Assembly: GCA_041859375.1 (NCBI GenBank)
Contig: JBHEKP010000389.1
Location: 1-36,862 of the forward strand
DNA: 36,862 nucleotides
Reading direction: 5' to 3'
Source of the DNA: JBHEKP01 sp041859375
GTDB lineage: Bacteria > Hydrogenedentota > Hydrogenedentia > Hydrogenedentales > CAITNO01
Shown in pieces: positions 1 to 8,225 of the stretch. The position numbers and the translations under genes were made by a program. The notes beneath the pieces are model-generated. The model did not search any database and had not been told where the DNA came from. It saw nothing but the letters and a program-made list of their open reading frames with translations. Positions within the stretch are counted from its first letter, which is position 1. The number at the start of each line of letters is the position of its first letter.

Positions 1-59
1 GAGGCGGGGAGGGGGAGATCGGTCTGTTATTGCTGATTTTTTACAAAACCAACCGTCCT

Positions 60-89
60 TTGTGTTTCAAGCCCCTTGTTTGCTATACT
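60..89 (+). promoter_or_regulatory. Candidate promoter of typA (extended -10)
   Basis: The -10 element TATACT at 84-89 is preceded directly by TGC, giving an extended -10 (TGnTATACT). A weak -35, TTGTGT at 60-65, lies 18 bases upstream. Transcription would begin near 96, leaving a leader of about 67 bases before typA. The leader contains a six-pair hairpin (CCGCCC at 113-118 with GGGCGG at 125-130). Assignment is by consensus only. Confidence 0.55.
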
Positions 90-162
90 TTAGGTCTCCT
101 TGCAATCCCCGTCCGCCCTTTTTGGGGCGGTCCCCCAACCACCCGGGCAGGACAGGTTCTGA

Positions 163-2064
163 ATGATTTCCATTGATCGCATACGAAATGTGGCGATAAT
201 CGCGCACATTGACCACGGCAAGACGACGCTGATCGACAGCATCTTCCGCGCCACCCGCCTCTTCCGCGAGAACGCGCGGGTCGCCGAGCGGGTGATGGAC
301 AACAACGAACTGGAGCGGGAGCGGGGCATCACCATCCGCGCCAAGCACTGTTCAGTTGAGTGGAACGACCACCTAATCAACATTATTGACACGCCCGGCC
401 ATGCCGACTTTTCGGGCGAGGTGGAGCGCATCCTTTCCATGGTGGACTCGGTGCTGCTGCTGGTGGATGCGAACGAGGGGCCCATGCCCCAGACGCGCTA
501 TGTGCTGATGCGCTCGCTGCGCCTGGGCCTGTGCCCCATCGTGGTGGTGAACAAGGCCGACCGTCCCCAGGCCAACCCGGTGGACGCGTTGCACAAGACC
601 TTTGACCTGTTCATCGAACTGGGCGCCACGGACGAGCAGTGCGACTTTGCGGTGCTCTACGGCTCGGGGCTGCACGGCTGGCTGGTGCGCGACCTGGAAA
701 AGGATCCCCACGAGGGCATGGACGCCCTTTTTGAGACGATTATTGAGAAGGTGCCGATGCCCTCGGGCAAACCCGACGCCCCCTTCCTGATGCAAGTGAG
801 CACCATCGGCTGGAACGACCACATCGGCCGCACCGCCACGGGCCGCATCCTGCAGGGAACCCTGCGCCGGGGCCAGGACATCCTGCGCATGACCACCCGC
901 TGGACCAACCCCACCGCGATTACCGCCGTGGGGGACGAGGCCTCCCCCGACGACTTTGAATGCACCGGAGCCACCGTCGAGCGGGCAAACTACCTGTGGA
1001 TGACCCACGGCCTCGACAGCGTCGCGGTGGAGGAGGCGGGCGCGGGCGACATTGTCACCCTTGCGGGGCCGAAGGATTTGAGCATCGGCGACACCCTCGC
1101 CGCGCCCGACGCCGGGCAGGAGGCGCTGCCGCCCCTCGAAATCGAGGAGCCGACGGTATCCATGCTGTTTCTGGTCAATTCCGGCCCCTTTGCGGGCCGC
1201 GAGGGCCGGGCGGTCACCATCCGCCAGATTCGCGCGCGCCTTGAGAAGGAGCTGCGCACCAACGTGGCCCTGCGCGTCGAGGACATAGACCGCAGCGACG
1301 GCGTGAAGGTCTCCGGCCGTGGCGAGCTTCACCTTGCCATCCTGATAGAGGAGATGCGCCGCGAGGGCATGGAGCTCTGCGTGTCCCCGCCCGAGGTGAT
1401 CACGCGCACCGACGAGCACGGCCGGCTGCTGGAGCCCATGGAGGATCTCACCATAGACGTGCCCCTGGAGCACCAGGGCATCGTCATCGAGAAGGTCTCC
1501 CAGCGGCGCGGCGAGCTCACCCACATGTACAACGAGGGGCGCGGCATCGTCCGGCTCGAATTCCGCATCCCCACGCGGGGCCTCATCGGCTACCACGGCG
1601 ATTTCCTGAACGACACGCGCGGCCTGGGCATCATGGCGTCGCGCTTCACCGGCTACGGCCCCTGGACGGGCGAGATTGCCGGTCGCAGCCGCGGCTCCAT
1701 GATCAGCATGGACACGGGCGAGGCCACGGCGTACAGCCTTGAAAACCTTCAGCAGCGGGGCCAGCTCTTCGTCTCCCCCATGGACCCCGTCTACCCGGGG
1801 ATGATCGTGGGCGAGTATTCCCGGCCCAACGACATCACCTGCAACCCCACCAAGCGCAAGGCGCTCACCAACCACCGCGCGGCGGGCAAGGACCACACCG
1901 TCGGCCTGGACGTGCCCCGGAAGCTCACGCTGGACACGGCGCTCGAATGGATCGCCCCTGACGAACTGCTTGAGGTCACCCCCAAGTCGGTGCGGCCCCG
2001 CAAGGCCATCATCGATCCCGAGGAGCGCAAGCGCGAGGAGAAAAAGCGCGCCTCCGCGGGGTGA
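163..2064 (+). CDS. typA: Ribosome-associated translational GTPase TypA/BipA
   Basis: TypA/BipA is a cytoplasmic GTPase of the EF-G/LepA group that binds 70S ribosomes and helps ribosome assembly and stress or cold growth. The 633-residue product carries the G1 loop AHIDHGKT (14-21), the switch I motif RGIT (54-57), DTPGH (76-80) and NKAD (130-133). The domain III signature GRGELHLAIL and the BipA-type stretch IPTRGLIGY follow further on. Length is slightly above the usual 605-615 because of a basic, charged C-terminal tail (RKREEKKR). The ATG at 163 follows a GGACAGG purine run at about the right spacing. The gene stands alone and its stop lies only two bases from the stop of the convergent gene. 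Identification is very secure; the exact cellular role here is from family knowledge. Confidence 0.96.
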   Translation: MISIDRIRNVAIIAHIDHGKTTLIDSIFRATRLFRENARVAERVMDNNELERERGITIRAKHCSVEWNDHLINIIDTPGHADFSGEVERILSMVDSVLLLVDANEGPMPQTRYVLMRSLRLGLCPIVVVNKADRPQANPVDALHKTFDLFIELGATDEQCDFAVLYGSGLHGWLVRDLEKDPHEGMDALFETIIEKVPMPSGKPDAPFLMQVSTIGWNDHIGRTATGRILQGTLRRGQDILRMTTRWTNPTAITAVGDEASPDDFECTGATVERANYLWMTHGLDSVAVEEAGAGDIVTLAGPKDLSIGDTLAAPDAGQEALPPLEIEEPTVSMLFLVNSGPFAGREGRAVTIRQIRARLEKELRTNVALRVEDIDRSDGVKVSGRGELHLAILIEEMRREGMELCVSPPEVITRTDEHGRLLEPMEDLTIDVPLEHQGIVIEKVSQRRGELTHMYNEGRGIVRLEFRIPTRGLIGYHGDFLNDTRGLGIMASRFTGYGPWTGEIAGRSRGSMISMDTGEATAYSLENLQQRGQLFVSPMDPVYPGMIVGEYSRPNDITCNPTKRKALTNHRAAGKDHTVGLDVPRKLTLDTALEWIAPDELLEVTPKSVRPRKAIIDPEERKREEKKRASAG

Positions 2065-2066
2065 GA

Positions 2067-2762
2067 TCAGCCCGCGCCCAGGCCCAGCGCCGCTGCGGCG
2101 ACGCCGAACACGAGTGCGGCAACCGCCAGGTAGGCCCAGCCCAGAATCCCGCCCCAGAGGGAGATTTCATGGAAGGCGCGCGCCTGGATGATGATCACGG
2201 GCATGCGGATGATGTCCCACACGCCGAAGACCTCCGACTTGCCGGGCGCGATCCAGAATTTGCCCTCCCCGCCCGCGGGCAGATAGGTAACCAGGTAATA
2301 CTTGCCGCTTTGGGGCAGTATGTAGTCCTCCATCGAAAACTGCCAGTCCACCGTTCCGGTGAATTCTTCGTTGAACACCGCCGGGTCCAGGCCTTCGGTG
2401 GTGAACACCACCGCGCCCATCCCCTCCGGGACGGCAAAGGGCAGATCCGGCGCGGCGGGAAGGCCGGGTCCCAGCAGGGCGGTGGCCGGGCGCACGGCCG
2501 AATAACGTTCTATCTTGGGCACGCCCATCTGAAACTCGATTTTTTGGCCCATTCCCCCGTCGAAGGTAAGCCAAAGGTGGGGTTGTCCCGGTTTCGCGTG
2601 GTGGTAGGCCACGCGGCTCACGGAGATGTCCTTGATCTTGTGCGCCGTTTCCGCGTCCGTGGGGCCGCCGTTGATGACCACCGGGTTGTGCGCCCATGCG
2701 CCGCATGACACGGCCAGCAACAGCGCGGGGAGCAGGCGCCTCGTGCAAATACGGGTCAACAT
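2067..2762 (-). CDS. Exported membrane-anchored protein of unknown function, end of the crt operon
   Basis: I do not recognise a named family. The 231-residue product has a clear signal peptide (TRRLLPALLLAVSCGAWA); predicted cleavage after Ala24 would leave His25 (HNPVV) as the mature N-terminus. A mainly beta, extracytoplasmic region follows, with the stretch SGKYYLVTYLP and a WIAPGKSEVF segment. One C-terminal membrane helix (GWAYLAVAALVFGVAAAALG) ends the protein. The ATG at 2762 has an excellent Shine-Dalgarno, AAAGGAGG, eight bases upstream. It begins about 30 bases after the end of crtO on the same strand, so it is probably co-transcribed with the carotenoid genes and may act on pigment placement or another envelope task; that is inference. 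A mature N-terminal His can bind copper in other families, but no second ligand set is obvious. Confidence 0.8.
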   Translation of the reverse strand: MLTRICTRRLLPALLLAVSCGAWAHNPVVINGGPTDAETAHKIKDISVSRVAYHHAKPGQPHLWLTFDGGMGQKIEFQMGVPKIERYSAVRPATALLGPGLPAAPDLPFAVPEGMGAVVFTTEGLDPAVFNEEFTGTVDWQFSMEDYILPQSGKYYLVTYLPAGGEGKFWIAPGKSEVFGVWDIIRMPVIIIQARAFHEISLWGGILGWAYLAVAALVFGVAAAALGLGAG

Positions 2763-2791
2763 GGCATGTGCCTCCTTTGTTTTTGCATGCC

Positions 2792-3298
2792 TTAATCCAC
2801 TGCGTTGTCCGCATGAACCATTTTACGCCGGGCAAGTATTTCCACCATGCGAAAACGGTTGAAACGCTGCGTCACGATGCAGGGCAGGTTTGCCGCCGCG
2901 CCGTAGCCGACCATCAGCAGGCCCGCCCACCAGGGATTCCACAGGAAAAAGAGGGGGGAACAGGCAAAAACAGCCCAGTGCACCGCCTCGCCCCGGCAGG
3001 TCTCCCGGACAAACGCCTCCAGATAGGCCGGTTCGGCTGAGGTCAGGCGCTTTTTCCGGAACCCCCCGCGAAACAGGGCCGCGCCGTCAGGAAGGTGGCG
3101 TTTCCATTCGTTCATGCGCAGGCCGCGCCGGTAAAACCGTCCGCCCCTTTCCCAGCGCCTTGGCAGGTAAAGCCACTGCCCCGGGCCAAACCAGCGGCGG
3201 GGCATCCGGGTGCCGAGCCAAGCCGCGCCCAGGTGGACGGCCAGCCACGCCGCGATGTTGACCGCCACAAGCATCCCCGGATGGAGCTGCACCAGCAT
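2792..3298 (-). CDS. crtO: Glycosyl-4,4'-diaponeurosporenoate acyltransferase (CrtO-like)
   Basis: In Staphylococcus aureus CrtO esterifies the glucose of glycosyl-4,4'-diaponeurosporenoate with a fatty acid, the last step to staphyloxanthin. The 168-residue product matches the family's size of about 165. It shows the family features I can recall: an N-terminal membrane helix (LVAVNIAAWLAVHLGAAW), the E-x-x-H-W motif (GEAVHWAVF), a second hydrophobic hairpin (PLFFLWNPWWAGLLMVGYG), and the signature NLPCIVTQRFNRFR near the C-terminus. The ATG at 3298 is two bases beyond the crtQ stop and has an AGAGGGGG ribosome site inside the end of crtQ, so the two are probably translationally coupled. Acyl donor and sugar cannot be told from sequence. 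It must not be confused with the unrelated beta-carotene ketolase also called CrtO. Confidence 0.88.
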   Translation of the reverse strand: MLVQLHPGMLVAVNIAAWLAVHLGAAWLGTRMPRRWFGPGQWLYLPRRWERGGRFYRRGLRMNEWKRHLPDGAALFRGGFRKKRLTSAEPAYLEAFVRETCRGEAVHWAVFACSPLFFLWNPWWAGLLMVGYGAAANLPCIVTQRFNRFRMVEILARRKMVHADNAVD

Positions 3299-3300
3299 GG

Positions 3301-4416
3301 TCAGCCCCCCTCTTCAGGCGGGGCCGCCCCGGTCCGGCGGCCCTTCCAGGAAACCGGCCTGCCAAGGGCGGACAGGAGGGCCGAGCGGGTGAACACGCAG
3401 AAGTAAAACACCATCGGGATTGGATAGAGCCATGCGGTGGCTGCGCGGAAAGAGCCAATGCGGCGTAACATCCAATGAATCTGGGCCGCAAAGAGCAGGT
3501 AGGTGAGCATCGCGGGCGCGAAGGCCGGGGCGTGGGTGTGGAACAGCGCCCACACCAGCATCAGGGCCGCCGCCATGCCCCCCGAAAGCCATGCGGTGAT
3601 GAGCAGCAGCAGCAGGGGGGGCGTTTGCGCCGCGCCGTCGGCGAAGGCCTTGCTCCACCCCGCAACCAGGCTTTCCAGCCCGTCGGGGTACATGCGCATG
3701 GTGAATGCGCCCCGCCCGCCGAGGCAGCGCGTCCGGATGCCGCCGCCGCGAAACACCGCCCCAAGGTGGAAATTTTCCAAAATCTTGTCCCGCACCCGCT
3801 CATGGCCGCCCATGCTGAAATAGGTGCCGCGGTCGAGCATCAGGAAGGGGCCGAAGAGGCCGTTGGGCCGGCGTTTTTCGCCGAACACCGTAAAGGCTCC
3901 CGTGCCCGCCGTCATGATCAGGTTGAAAAAGGCGGACAACTCCTCATAGGGCCGTTCCACCCGGTGGTAGGCCCCGATGGAAAGGACGCCCTCCCCGTCA
4001 AGATAGGCATTGAGGATGCGTCGCAGGCCGCCGTCCTCGAAGCGGGTGTCCGCGTCGGCGAAGATCAGCAGTTCCGCCGACGCCGCGCGCGCGCCCTGGT
4101 AACAGGCCCAGTTCTTGCCCCGCCATCCCGGCGGCGCCGGTTCCGGCGCCAGCACCCGCGCCTTGTGCTCCGCGGCCACCCGCGCGGTCTGATCGGTGGA
4201 GCCGTCGTCCACCACGATGACCTCCGCCGGGGCGGCGTCCTGGCGCGCGATGGAGCCGAGAAGCACCGGCAGGTTGCGCTCCTCGTTGCGCGCGGGCACG
4301 ATGATTGCGAAGGACGGGAGGGGCCTCCCCGGGTCGGCGGCGCGGCATGCGGGAATCCGGAACAGAAAAAGAAAGCCCAGGCACCACAACCCGAAGAGGG
4401 CAAGGACGGGGATCAT
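3301..4416 (-). CDS. crtQ: Family 2 glycosyltransferase, 4,4'-diaponeurosporenoate glycosyltransferase (CrtQ-like)
   Basis: CrtQ attaches a sugar, glucose in S. aureus, to the carboxyl end of diaponeurosporenoate. The 371-residue product begins with a membrane helix (IPVLALFGLWCLGFLFLF). It continues with a GT-A fold: IIVPARNEERN, VVDDGSTDQT and the metal-binding DADTRF. Several C-terminal membrane helices follow (LLLLLITAWLSGGMAAALMLVWAL and later). I chose the ATG at 4416 because it overlaps the crtP stop as ATGA, a typical coupled junction; an upstream ATG at 4461 would only add a low-complexity extension inside crtP. Its place between crtP and crtO matches the reaction order oxidation, glycosylation, acylation. 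The gene could in principle glycosylate another lipid, but the context makes the pigment much more likely. Confidence 0.88.
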   Translation of the reverse strand: MIPVLALFGLWCLGFLFLFRIPACRAADPGRPLPSFAIIVPARNEERNLPVLLGSIARQDAAPAEVIVVDDGSTDQTARVAAEHKARVLAPEPAPPGWRGKNWACYQGARAASAELLIFADADTRFEDGGLRRILNAYLDGEGVLSIGAYHRVERPYEELSAFFNLIMTAGTGAFTVFGEKRRPNGLFGPFLMLDRGTYFSMGGHERVRDKILENFHLGAVFRGGGIRTRCLGGRGAFTMRMYPDGLESLVAGWSKAFADGAAQTPPLLLLLITAWLSGGMAAALMLVWALFHTHAPAFAPAMLTYLLFAAQIHWMLRRIGSFRAATAWLYPIPMVFYFCVFTRSALLSALGRPVSWKGRRTGAAPPEEGG

Positions 4417-5903
4417 CGCCTGTCCCAGGCCGCCACCAGACGGCTCACGTTCTGGCCGCATTGAACCACCATCGGCATTCCACCGCCGGGGTTTACGGAG
4501 CCGCCCACAAAAAAGAGGTTGTCATATTTGGTGCTCTGCTTGGGCGCCTTGAAGGCCAGGTTTTTGAAACGGTCCGAGACGACGCCGTAGATGGAGCCCA
4601 TGTTCGAGCGGTACTCCCGCTCAATGTCCAGCGGCGTCCAGAAATGCTCGTAGACCACATGCTTCCGGAGGTCCGTGAGGCCCATGCGCTCCAGCTTGTC
4701 CAGGAGCCGTTCCTTCAGGGCCGCATAGTCGGACTGCGCCAGGGGACGTTCCGGGTTGATGTGGGGGATGTGCGGCAGGATCTTGAGACAGTCGCAACCC
4801 TGCGGGGCCACGGTGGGGTCCGTCTTTGACGCGGCCACCAGGTAAATGGTCGGATCGCCCGGAATCTCCTTTTTCCGGAACACGGCGTTGAAATGCTCCC
4901 GCTGGTTTCCGGAGAAGAAGAAATTGTGGTGTGCCAGCTGCGGATACTGGATGTCCAGCCCCAAATCCAGCACCAGCCCGGAGCAGGCCGGCTCGAAACG
5001 GCGCAGGCTCCGCATAAACTCCCGGTCCTCCCGGAGCAGGTCGCGGTACGCGGGAATGACCTCCATGTTTGACACCACAATGTCCGCCGCCACCGTCTCC
5101 CCGTCCGCGAAGACCAGTCCGGTCACGCGCCCGCCCGTCGTGCGGATCTCCGACACCTCCCGGTTGAGGTGCACCCGGACGCCGAGTTCGTCCATCAGCC
5201 GGCCCAGGCCCAGCGCAATGTTGTACATGCCGCCGTCCACATACCAGAGGTCGTGGCGGAACTGTATGGTGGGCATGCAGTTCATGAACGCGGGCGCGTC
5301 ATAGGCCGAGGAGCCCACGTACTTGATGAAAAAGTCGAAGATGTCCCGCATGTGCGGGCTGGAGAGGTGGCGCGCCACCGAGCCGTGCATGGTGCGGAAG
5401 AGGTCAAACTTCAGGAAATTCGCCAGACCGTAAAATTTTCTGAAATCCCGGGAGTTGTCCAGGCCCGCCTGAAAATACCCGCGATCAACCAGATCGTAGA
5501 GGCGGCCGCTGTATTCAAGAAATGCCTCCACATTGCCGGGGGCTTCCCCGGCCTTTTCGGCCTCCCGCGCCATCAGGTCTTTTTCGGGATAAAGGTCTAT
5601 GACGCTTCCGTCCTCGAAAAAGTTGCGCCAGTGCGGGCGCAGCGGGAGGATGGTGAAATAATCGGACATCTTCCGTCCCGAGCGCTCAAAGAGCCTCTCA
5701 AAGATGTGCGGCAGGGTCAGGATGGAGGGGCCGAGGTCGAAGGAATAGCCCTGGTCGGTGAGTACGTTGAGTTTGCCGCCGATTTTGGCGTTCTTCTCGA
5801 ATACGTCAACCTCGTAGCCCTCCTGGGCCAGGGATATGGCCGCTGAAAGGCCGCCCAAGCCCGCGCCGATCACCGCCACCCCGCCGCGTTTTCCTCCGGC
5901 CAT
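4413..5903 (-). CDS. crtP: 4,4'-diaponeurosporene oxygenase (CrtP-like, CrtI/CrtN superfamily)
   Basis: CrtP oxidises the terminal methyl group of 4,4'-diaponeurosporene, giving the aldehyde/acid end on which staphyloxanthin is built. The 496-residue product has the FAD dinucleotide fold VIGAGLGGLSAA with the acidic end VFEKN. It shares long blocks with staphylococcal CrtP as I recall it: FDLGPSIL, MSDYFTIL, IKYVGSSAYDAPA, YPQLAHHNFFF, KMLTDLRKH-type (ERMGLTDLRKH) and the end motif VGGSVNPGGGMPM. These blocks separate it from true desaturases such as the second family member at 8226. The ATG at 5903 has an AGGTG site; the gene lies eight bases after the TPR gene and overlaps crtQ by four bases. 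Length equals the family norm. Function is assigned with good confidence, substrate by context. Confidence 0.92.
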   Translation of the reverse strand: MAGGKRGGVAVIGAGLGGLSAAISLAQEGYEVDVFEKNAKIGGKLNVLTDQGYSFDLGPSILTLPHIFERLFERSGRKMSDYFTILPLRPHWRNFFEDGSVIDLYPEKDLMAREAEKAGEAPGNVEAFLEYSGRLYDLVDRGYFQAGLDNSRDFRKFYGLANFLKFDLFRTMHGSVARHLSSPHMRDIFDFFIKYVGSSAYDAPAFMNCMPTIQFRHDLWYVDGGMYNIALGLGRLMDELGVRVHLNREVSEIRTTGGRVTGLVFADGETVAADIVVSNMEVIPAYRDLLREDREFMRSLRRFEPACSGLVLDLGLDIQYPQLAHHNFFFSGNQREHFNAVFRKKEIPGDPTIYLVAASKTDPTVAPQGCDCLKILPHIPHINPERPLAQSDYAALKERLLDKLERMGLTDLRKHVVYEHFWTPLDIEREYRSNMGSIYGVVSDRFKNLAFKAPKQSTKYDNLFFVGGSVNPGGGMPMVVQCGQNVSRLVAAWDRR

Positions 5904-5911
5904 GCGTCACC

Positions 5912-6733
5912 TCACTTTCGTTCCCCGGTCCCGTCCGCGGCGTCCAACCCCGCCCGCGCCCGGCGATCCAGGGGGTTCACTTCGAGGGCCCTTCTGAAAC
6001 AATCCGCCGCCTCTCGCTCCCTGCCCATGCGTTGGCAGGCCATGGCGGCGAAGGTCAGGCAGGCGCCCCTGCCCCATGCGGGCGCGAGCGGCGGCCTGTC
6101 CGACTTCGCCTCCTCCCTGAATAATCCTTCCGCCTTGAGGAAAAAGTCAAGCGCCTTTTCCGGCTTCCCCCAAATTCCGGGGGCGTTGAAGTGGCCCGTG
6201 CCGAGCAGGAAATAACAGCGCGGGTTGCCGGGGCCGTGTTTCATCGCCTCGCGCGAGTGCGCCGACACCTTTTTCCCCAGGGCCAGGGACCGCCACGGGC
6301 TCCGGGAGATTTGAATCCCGTACAGGGTGGCCAGAAGGGCGTGGCTTTCACTGTCGGTTCCGTCGAGAGCCACGGCCTGCTGGAGCGGGGCCTCTGCCCC
6401 CAGGGCCAGTTCCTTGAATTCATCGCGTTTTGGCGGGTTGGCCGCGTCCTGGTGGCGGTGCAGGAAGACATGGAACCGGGCCGCACCCAGCCAGTAATGG
6501 GCGGCGGGGGAGTCCGGATGGGCGGCGCAGGCCTTCTCAAAGACCGCCGCCGCGCTCTGGAATCCCGCCAGGTCCCAGGCCAGATAGGCGGCGTTGAACT
6601 GTTCCACTCCGGGGAGGAGTTCTGTTGCGGCGTCTTCGGCGGAAGGGACGGCGGCGGCGCATGCGGCGGCGAGGACCAGCGCGGCCGCGCCGATTAGAAG
6701 AGTATTTTTTTGACTCCCCGCCGGATTGAACAT
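5912..6733 (-). CDS. Exported TPR-repeat protein, first gene of the crtP-crtQ-crtO arm
   Basis: The 273-residue product starts with a signal peptide (TLLIGAAALVLAAACAAA). The rest is helical and contains tetratricopeptide-like units, for example AAVFEKACAAHPDSPAAHYWLGAARF, a central region around SESHALLATLYG, and the last repeat AADCFRRALEVNPLDRRARAG. TPR arrays are protein-protein scaffolds, here facing the periplasm. I chose the ATG at 6733 because it begins the signal peptide directly; a GTG at 6787 would add an odd leader. No good ribosome site is visible before 6733, so the start is uncertain. It is separated from crtP by eight bases. A pigment-related or assembly role is inference. The staphylococcal pathway has no counterpart. 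Confidence 0.72.
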   Translation of the reverse strand: MFNPAGSQKNTLLIGAAALVLAAACAAAVPSAEDAATELLPGVEQFNAAYLAWDLAGFQSAAAVFEKACAAHPDSPAAHYWLGAARFHVFLHRHQDAANPPKRDEFKELALGAEAPLQQAVALDGTDSESHALLATLYGIQISRSPWRSLALGKKVSAHSREAMKHGPGNPRCYFLLGTGHFNAPGIWGKPEKALDFFLKAEGLFREEAKSDRPPLAPAWGRGACLTFAAMACQRMGREREAADCFRRALEVNPLDRRARAGLDAADGTGERK

Positions 6734-6738
6734 ATCAT
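6710..6738 (+). promoter_or_regulatory. Near-consensus sigma-70 promoter of aldH-crtN
   Basis: TTGACT at 6710-6715 is followed after exactly 17 bases by TATCAT at 6733-6738, matching five of six positions in each hexamer. Transcription would start near 6745, 45 bases before the aldehyde dehydrogenase ATG. The -10 element lies on the start codon of the opposite TPR gene, so polymerases leaving this promoter and those reading the minus arm would share the same short DNA. Confidence 0.7.
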
Positions 6739-6789
6739 GCACGCGCCCGATGTGAAGGCAAACACGCCCGTCATGGCAGAGGAACACAC

Positions 6790-8220
6790 ATGCCCCCGCC
6801 TGCTGGCTTCGAAATGGAAAACACCCCCGCCGCGCCCCTTGTTCCCCCCGGCACGGCGGACCGGTTGCGCGCCCACTTCGACACCCACGCCACCCGCCCC
6901 CTTTCAGTCCGCCTGGAACGGCTCGGGGCGCTGCTGGACGCCGTCGGCGGGCATGAGCGGGACATCTGGGACGCGCTCCATGCGGACTTGCGCAAGGCGC
7001 CGCACGAGGCCTTCGCCACCGAGACGGGGTTTGTGCAGTCCGAGATCCGCCATGCCATGCGGCGCCTGCCCCGGTGGATGAGGCCCCAAAAGAGGCGCTC
7101 GCCGCTGATTGCCTGGCCCGCCCGCAGTTGTGTCGTTCCGGAGCCGCGGGGGGTTGCGCTGATCATCGGCCCCTGGAACTACCCCTTCCAGCTTCTGCTG
7201 TCCCCTGCGGTCGCCGCGCTGGCCGCGGGCAACTGCGTGTGCCTTAAGCCCTCGGAGCTGGCTCCCAACGTGTCCGCGGTGGTCCGCCGGATGATTCAGT
7301 CCGTGTTCCCCCCGGAATACATTTCGGTGGTGGAGGGGGGGCGGGAGACGGCGGAGGCGCTGCTGCGGGAACGCTTCGACCATGTGTTTTTCACGGGCAG
7401 CACGGGGGTGGGCCGGGCGGTGATGCGCGCGGCGGCGGAGACGCTTACCCCCGTCACGCTGGAACTGGGCGGCAAATCGCCCGTGGTGGTCTGCCGCGAC
7501 GCGAACCTTGAAACGGCGGCCCGGCGCATTCTTTGGGGAAAGTGCATGAACGCGGGCCAGACCTGCGTCGCCCCGGATTATGTGCTGGTGGAGGAGGCGG
7601 TCCGGGAGCCGCTGCTGCGCGCCCTCGCGGCGGCGCTGGAGCCGTTTGCGGGGGGGCGCGGGCGGAACAACCCGCACTATGGCCGGATCATCAACCGGGG
7701 GCACTTCGACCGGGTTGCAGCCTATCTTTCCCAGGGCCGGATTGTCTGCGGGGGGGAGTTGGACCGGGACGACCTGTTCATCGCGCCCACCATCCTTGCG
7801 GACGTGGATTTCCAGTCGCCGGTGATGGAGGAGGAAATTTTCGGGCCGGTGCTTCCCGTGGCCGGCTTCACCTGTTTGGATTGGGTGTTTGAGTTCCTGC
7901 GCCGCCGCCCCAAGCCGCTGGCGCTGTACCTGTTCACGGAGGATCGCGCCGTGCAGCGGCGTGTAATCGCGGAGACCTCGTCCGGCGGTGTTTGCATCAA
8001 CGACACGGTTTCCCACATGATCAACAAGGAGCTGCCCTTCGGCGGTGTCGGCGACAGCGGCATGGGCGCCTACCGTGGCAGGACGGGTTTTGACACCTTC
8101 TCCCACCACAAAAGCGTCATGCGCCGGTCGCTCCGCATCGATCCGAAAATGCGGTACTCGCCGGGGGCGCTGCCGCTTGAACGGCTCAAGAAAATCTACC
8201 GTTTCTTGCTTGGAGGCTAG
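6790..8220 (+). CDS. aldH: NAD(P)-dependent aldehyde dehydrogenase, likely 4,4'-diaponeurosporen-al dehydrogenase
   Basis: The enzyme would oxidise the terminal carotenoid aldehyde to the acid that CrtQ glycosylates. The 476-residue product has the class-3-like ALDH layout: GPWNYPFQLLLSP, the nucleotide loop FTGSTGVGR, the general base Glu225 in LELGGKSP, and the nucleophile Cys259 in NAGQTCVAPDY. A late FGGVGDSGMGAYRG block follows, then a hydrophobic C-terminal end (LKKIYRFLLGG) that may contact membrane, as in class 3 enzymes. The ATG at 6790 has an AGAGGAA site seven bases upstream. It is followed after five bases by crtN, on the same strand, downstream of a strong promoter. Staphylococcus aureus needs an ALDH for this step but keeps it outside its crt operon. 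Substrate is inferred from context; a general fatty-aldehyde role is possible. Confidence 0.85.
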   Translation: MPPPAGFEMENTPAAPLVPPGTADRLRAHFDTHATRPLSVRLERLGALLDAVGGHERDIWDALHADLRKAPHEAFATETGFVQSEIRHAMRRLPRWMRPQKRRSPLIAWPARSCVVPEPRGVALIIGPWNYPFQLLLSPAVAALAAGNCVCLKPSELAPNVSAVVRRMIQSVFPPEYISVVEGGRETAEALLRERFDHVFFTGSTGVGRAVMRAAAETLTPVTLELGGKSPVVVCRDANLETAARRILWGKCMNAGQTCVAPDYVLVEEAVREPLLRALAAALEPFAGGRGRNNPHYGRIINRGHFDRVAAYLSQGRIVCGGELDRDDLFIAPTILADVDFQSPVMEEEIFGPVLPVAGFTCLDWVFEFLRRRPKPLALYLFTEDRAVQRRVIAETSSGGVCINDTVSHMINKELPFGGVGDSGMGAYRGRTGFDTFSHHKSVMRRSLRIDPKMRYSPGALPLERLKKIYRFLLGG

Positions 8221-8225
8221 CGGGC

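Noticed and set aside
113..130. Hairpin in the typA leader considered as an attenuator or terminator
   Set aside because: Only six pairs, and the T-run lies in the loop rather than after the stem.
373..1896. 507-codon minus-strand frame inside typA
   Set aside because: Antisense to an unmistakable GTPase; no motif or ribosome site.
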